DNA of 6,293 nt from assembly GCA_900757695.1 (NCBI GenBank), contig CAAEOU010000325.1, positions 1-6,293 on the forward strand, read 5' to 3'. The notes under the pieces were generated by a model that saw nothing but the letters and a program-made list of their open reading frames with translations, was not told the origin of the DNA and searched no databases. The stretch is from an uncultured Oscillospiraceae bacterium. Its GTDB lineage: Bacteria; Bacillota_A; Clostridia; Oscillospirales; Oscillospiraceae. Shown here piece by piece: positions 5,194-6,293 of the stretch (positions are counted from its first letter, which is position 1; each line of letters starts with the position of its first letter). The position numbers and the translations under genes were made by a program.

Positions 5194-6293
5194 GTGAGGA
5201 CTGCCGGAATTATCTGCGAATATAACCCCTTTCACCGTGGGCATTTGCTTCAGATCGAGAAAACAAGAGAAATGATCGGAACGGATGGCGCAATCGTATG
5301 CCTGATGAGCGGTTTTTATGTGCAGCGGGGGGAGCCTGCACTGTTTCCGCCTGCAGTCCGGGCAGAGGCGGCAGTGCGCAGTGGCGCAGATCTGGTATTG
5401 GAGCTGCCCATTACAGCGGCGGTGAATGCGGCCGGATATTTTGCGGAAAAAGCGGTGTGGTGCCTTGATCAGACCGGATGTATCGATGTTTTGTCCTTTG
5501 GCAGCGAGTGTGGTGAGGTGGAGCCGCTGGATGCTCTGGCGGAAGCGCTGGAGCGTCCGCAGTTTCAGCAGGAACTGAAAATTTCGCTTGAGAGCGGATG
5601 CTCCTTTGCTGCGGCACGCACCAGAGCACTTATTGCCATGGGGCTGGATGGGGAGCTTTTGGAGCTGCCCAATAATGCACTTGGGGTAGAGTACCTTCGG
5701 GCGATTCGACAGGTTGGAGGCACGATGGTGCCGTTTACGTTCCAAAGGGATCGCAGTATCCCGTCTGCGGGGGAGCTCCGTAGTCTGCTGACCGCCAAAA
5801 GGATATCAAATGATTGCGGTATACATTATAATAGTAAGCGGATAGATGCAGAACGATTGAATATTGCGGTGCCGGATGCGATGCGCAGCATACCCGTTTC
5901 CGCTCTTTACAAGAAGGAAATGATGCACACCATGGAGTGCGGGGAGAAGGCCATGCGGGCGGTGCTCCGCAGTCTGCCGGATGCAGCCTTTGAGCGGATG
6001 GCATTTGAGTCCGAGGGAATTTACAGCAAGGTACGGAAGGCGTGCCGCAGGGAGTGCTCTGTAGAGAATATCATAATGGCCTGCAAGTCCCGACGGTTTG
6101 CCTACAGCCGCCTTCGCAGAACACTGATGTGTCTGTTCCTTGGCCTGACAGAACAGGATATGCAGCGGGAGCTTCCATACCTGCGTGTACTTGCGTTCAA
6201 TGATCGAGGGCGGCAGGTGCTTTCCATGGCACGGAAGAAGAGCAGGATACCGATGGTTGCAGGTGCAGTGCCAAGGGATGAACAATCACAGGC
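5194..6293 (+). CDS. tmcAL: tRNA(Met) cytidine acetate ligase TmcAL, 3' end missing at window edge
   Basis: Nucleotidyltransferase-like enzyme (YlbM family) that uses ATP and acetate to form N4-acetylcytidine at the wobble base of elongator tRNA-Met. 366 full codons are visible without a stop; the family is about 390-420 aa, so only the C-terminal end is missing. Landmarks: GIICEYNPFHRGH (5-17) with the HxGH nucleotide-binding motif at 14-17, MSGFYVQRGEPA (38-49), DLVLELP (66-72), FGSE (102-105), LPNNALGVEYLRAI (158-171) and KSRRFAYSRLRR (298-309). The start is GTG at 5194. One oddity: between R185 and SAGELR (191-196) only five residues remain, whereas in Bacillus subtilis YlbM, as recalled, this loop is about a dozen residues longer and includes a YHD-type motif before SATSIR. 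The reading frame is otherwise unbroken. It diverges from ackA and has its own candidate promoter. Confidence 0.93.
   Translation, partial: MRTAGIICEYNPFHRGHLLQIEKTREMIGTDGAIVCLMSGFYVQRGEPALFPPAVRAEAAVRSGADLVLELPITAAVNAAGYFAEKAVWCLDQTGCIDVLSFGSECGEVEPLDALAEALERPQFQQELKISLESGCSFAAARTRALIAMGLDGELLELPNNALGVEYLRAIRQVGGTMVPFTFQRDRSIPSAGELRSLLTAKRISNDCGIHYNSKRIDAERLNIAVPDAMRSIPVSALYKKEMMHTMECGEKAMRAVLRSLPDAAFERMAFESEGIYSKVRKACRRECSVENIIMACKSRRFAYSRLRRTLMCLFLGLTEQDMQRELPYLRVLAFNDRGRQVLSMARKKSRIPMVAGAVPRDEQSQ

Noticed and set aside
5173..5745. Minus-strand open frame of 190 codons opposite tmcAL
   Set aside because: Antisense to the TmcAL catalytic domain and crosses the tmcAL start and ribosome-binding site; no recognisable protein.
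5806..6285. Minus-strand open frame of 159 codons opposite the tmcAL 3' half
   Set aside because: The plus-strand TmcAL frame is continuous through here with conserved motifs; the antisense product is Cys/His/Pro-rich and unlike a real protein.

Overview
The window looks like core chromosome of a Gram-positive anaerobe of the class Clostridia, probably Oscillospiraceae/Ruminococcaceae-like. The grounds are the rplU-prp-rpmA-obg order, an L27 with the Bacillota N-terminal extension together with the Prp protease that removes it, an acetate kinase next to tmcAL, strong GGAGG ribosome-binding sites and moderately high GC. The genus is not determinable from the sequence alone. There is no sign of phage, insertion sequence, CRISPR or tRNA/rRNA.

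Layout from left to right. The minus strand carries the 5' two-thirds of obg (running off the left edge), rpmA (L27), prp (L27-processing cysteine protease) and rplU (L21). This operon is read leftward from a perfect-consensus promoter (TTGACA-17-TATAAT) through a structured leader of about 85 nt that can hide the rplU ribosome-binding site. A hairpin plus T-run lies between rpmA and obg. Also on the minus strand is an overlapping two-gene unit, a polytopic GT-C-type glycosyltransferase-like membrane protein followed by a small bacterial PH-domain protein with an Asp/His-rich tail. It has its own extended -10 promoter. Next is ackA (acetate kinase), complete, with its own promoter and a strong terminator. 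On the plus strand, diverging from ackA, is tmcAL (tRNA-Met cytidine acetate ligase), which starts at GTG and runs off the right edge.

How the genes fit together: the L21/Prp/L27/Obg block is ribosome production and maturation. Prp trims L27 so that it can work at the peptidyl-transferase centre, and Obg is a GTPase of large-subunit assembly. AckA and TmcAL both act on acetate and ATP, one in energy metabolism and one in modifying the wobble base of elongator tRNA-Met. They share a 166-bp intergenic region in which the predicted promoters face each other. The membrane protein/PH pair is the least characterised part and the best candidate for new biology, although nothing here amounts to a clearly new system.

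Start codons were reassigned by ribosome-binding site for rplU, ackA and the PH gene, whose longest open frames begin too far upstream. No gene-free stretch exceeds 170 bp.
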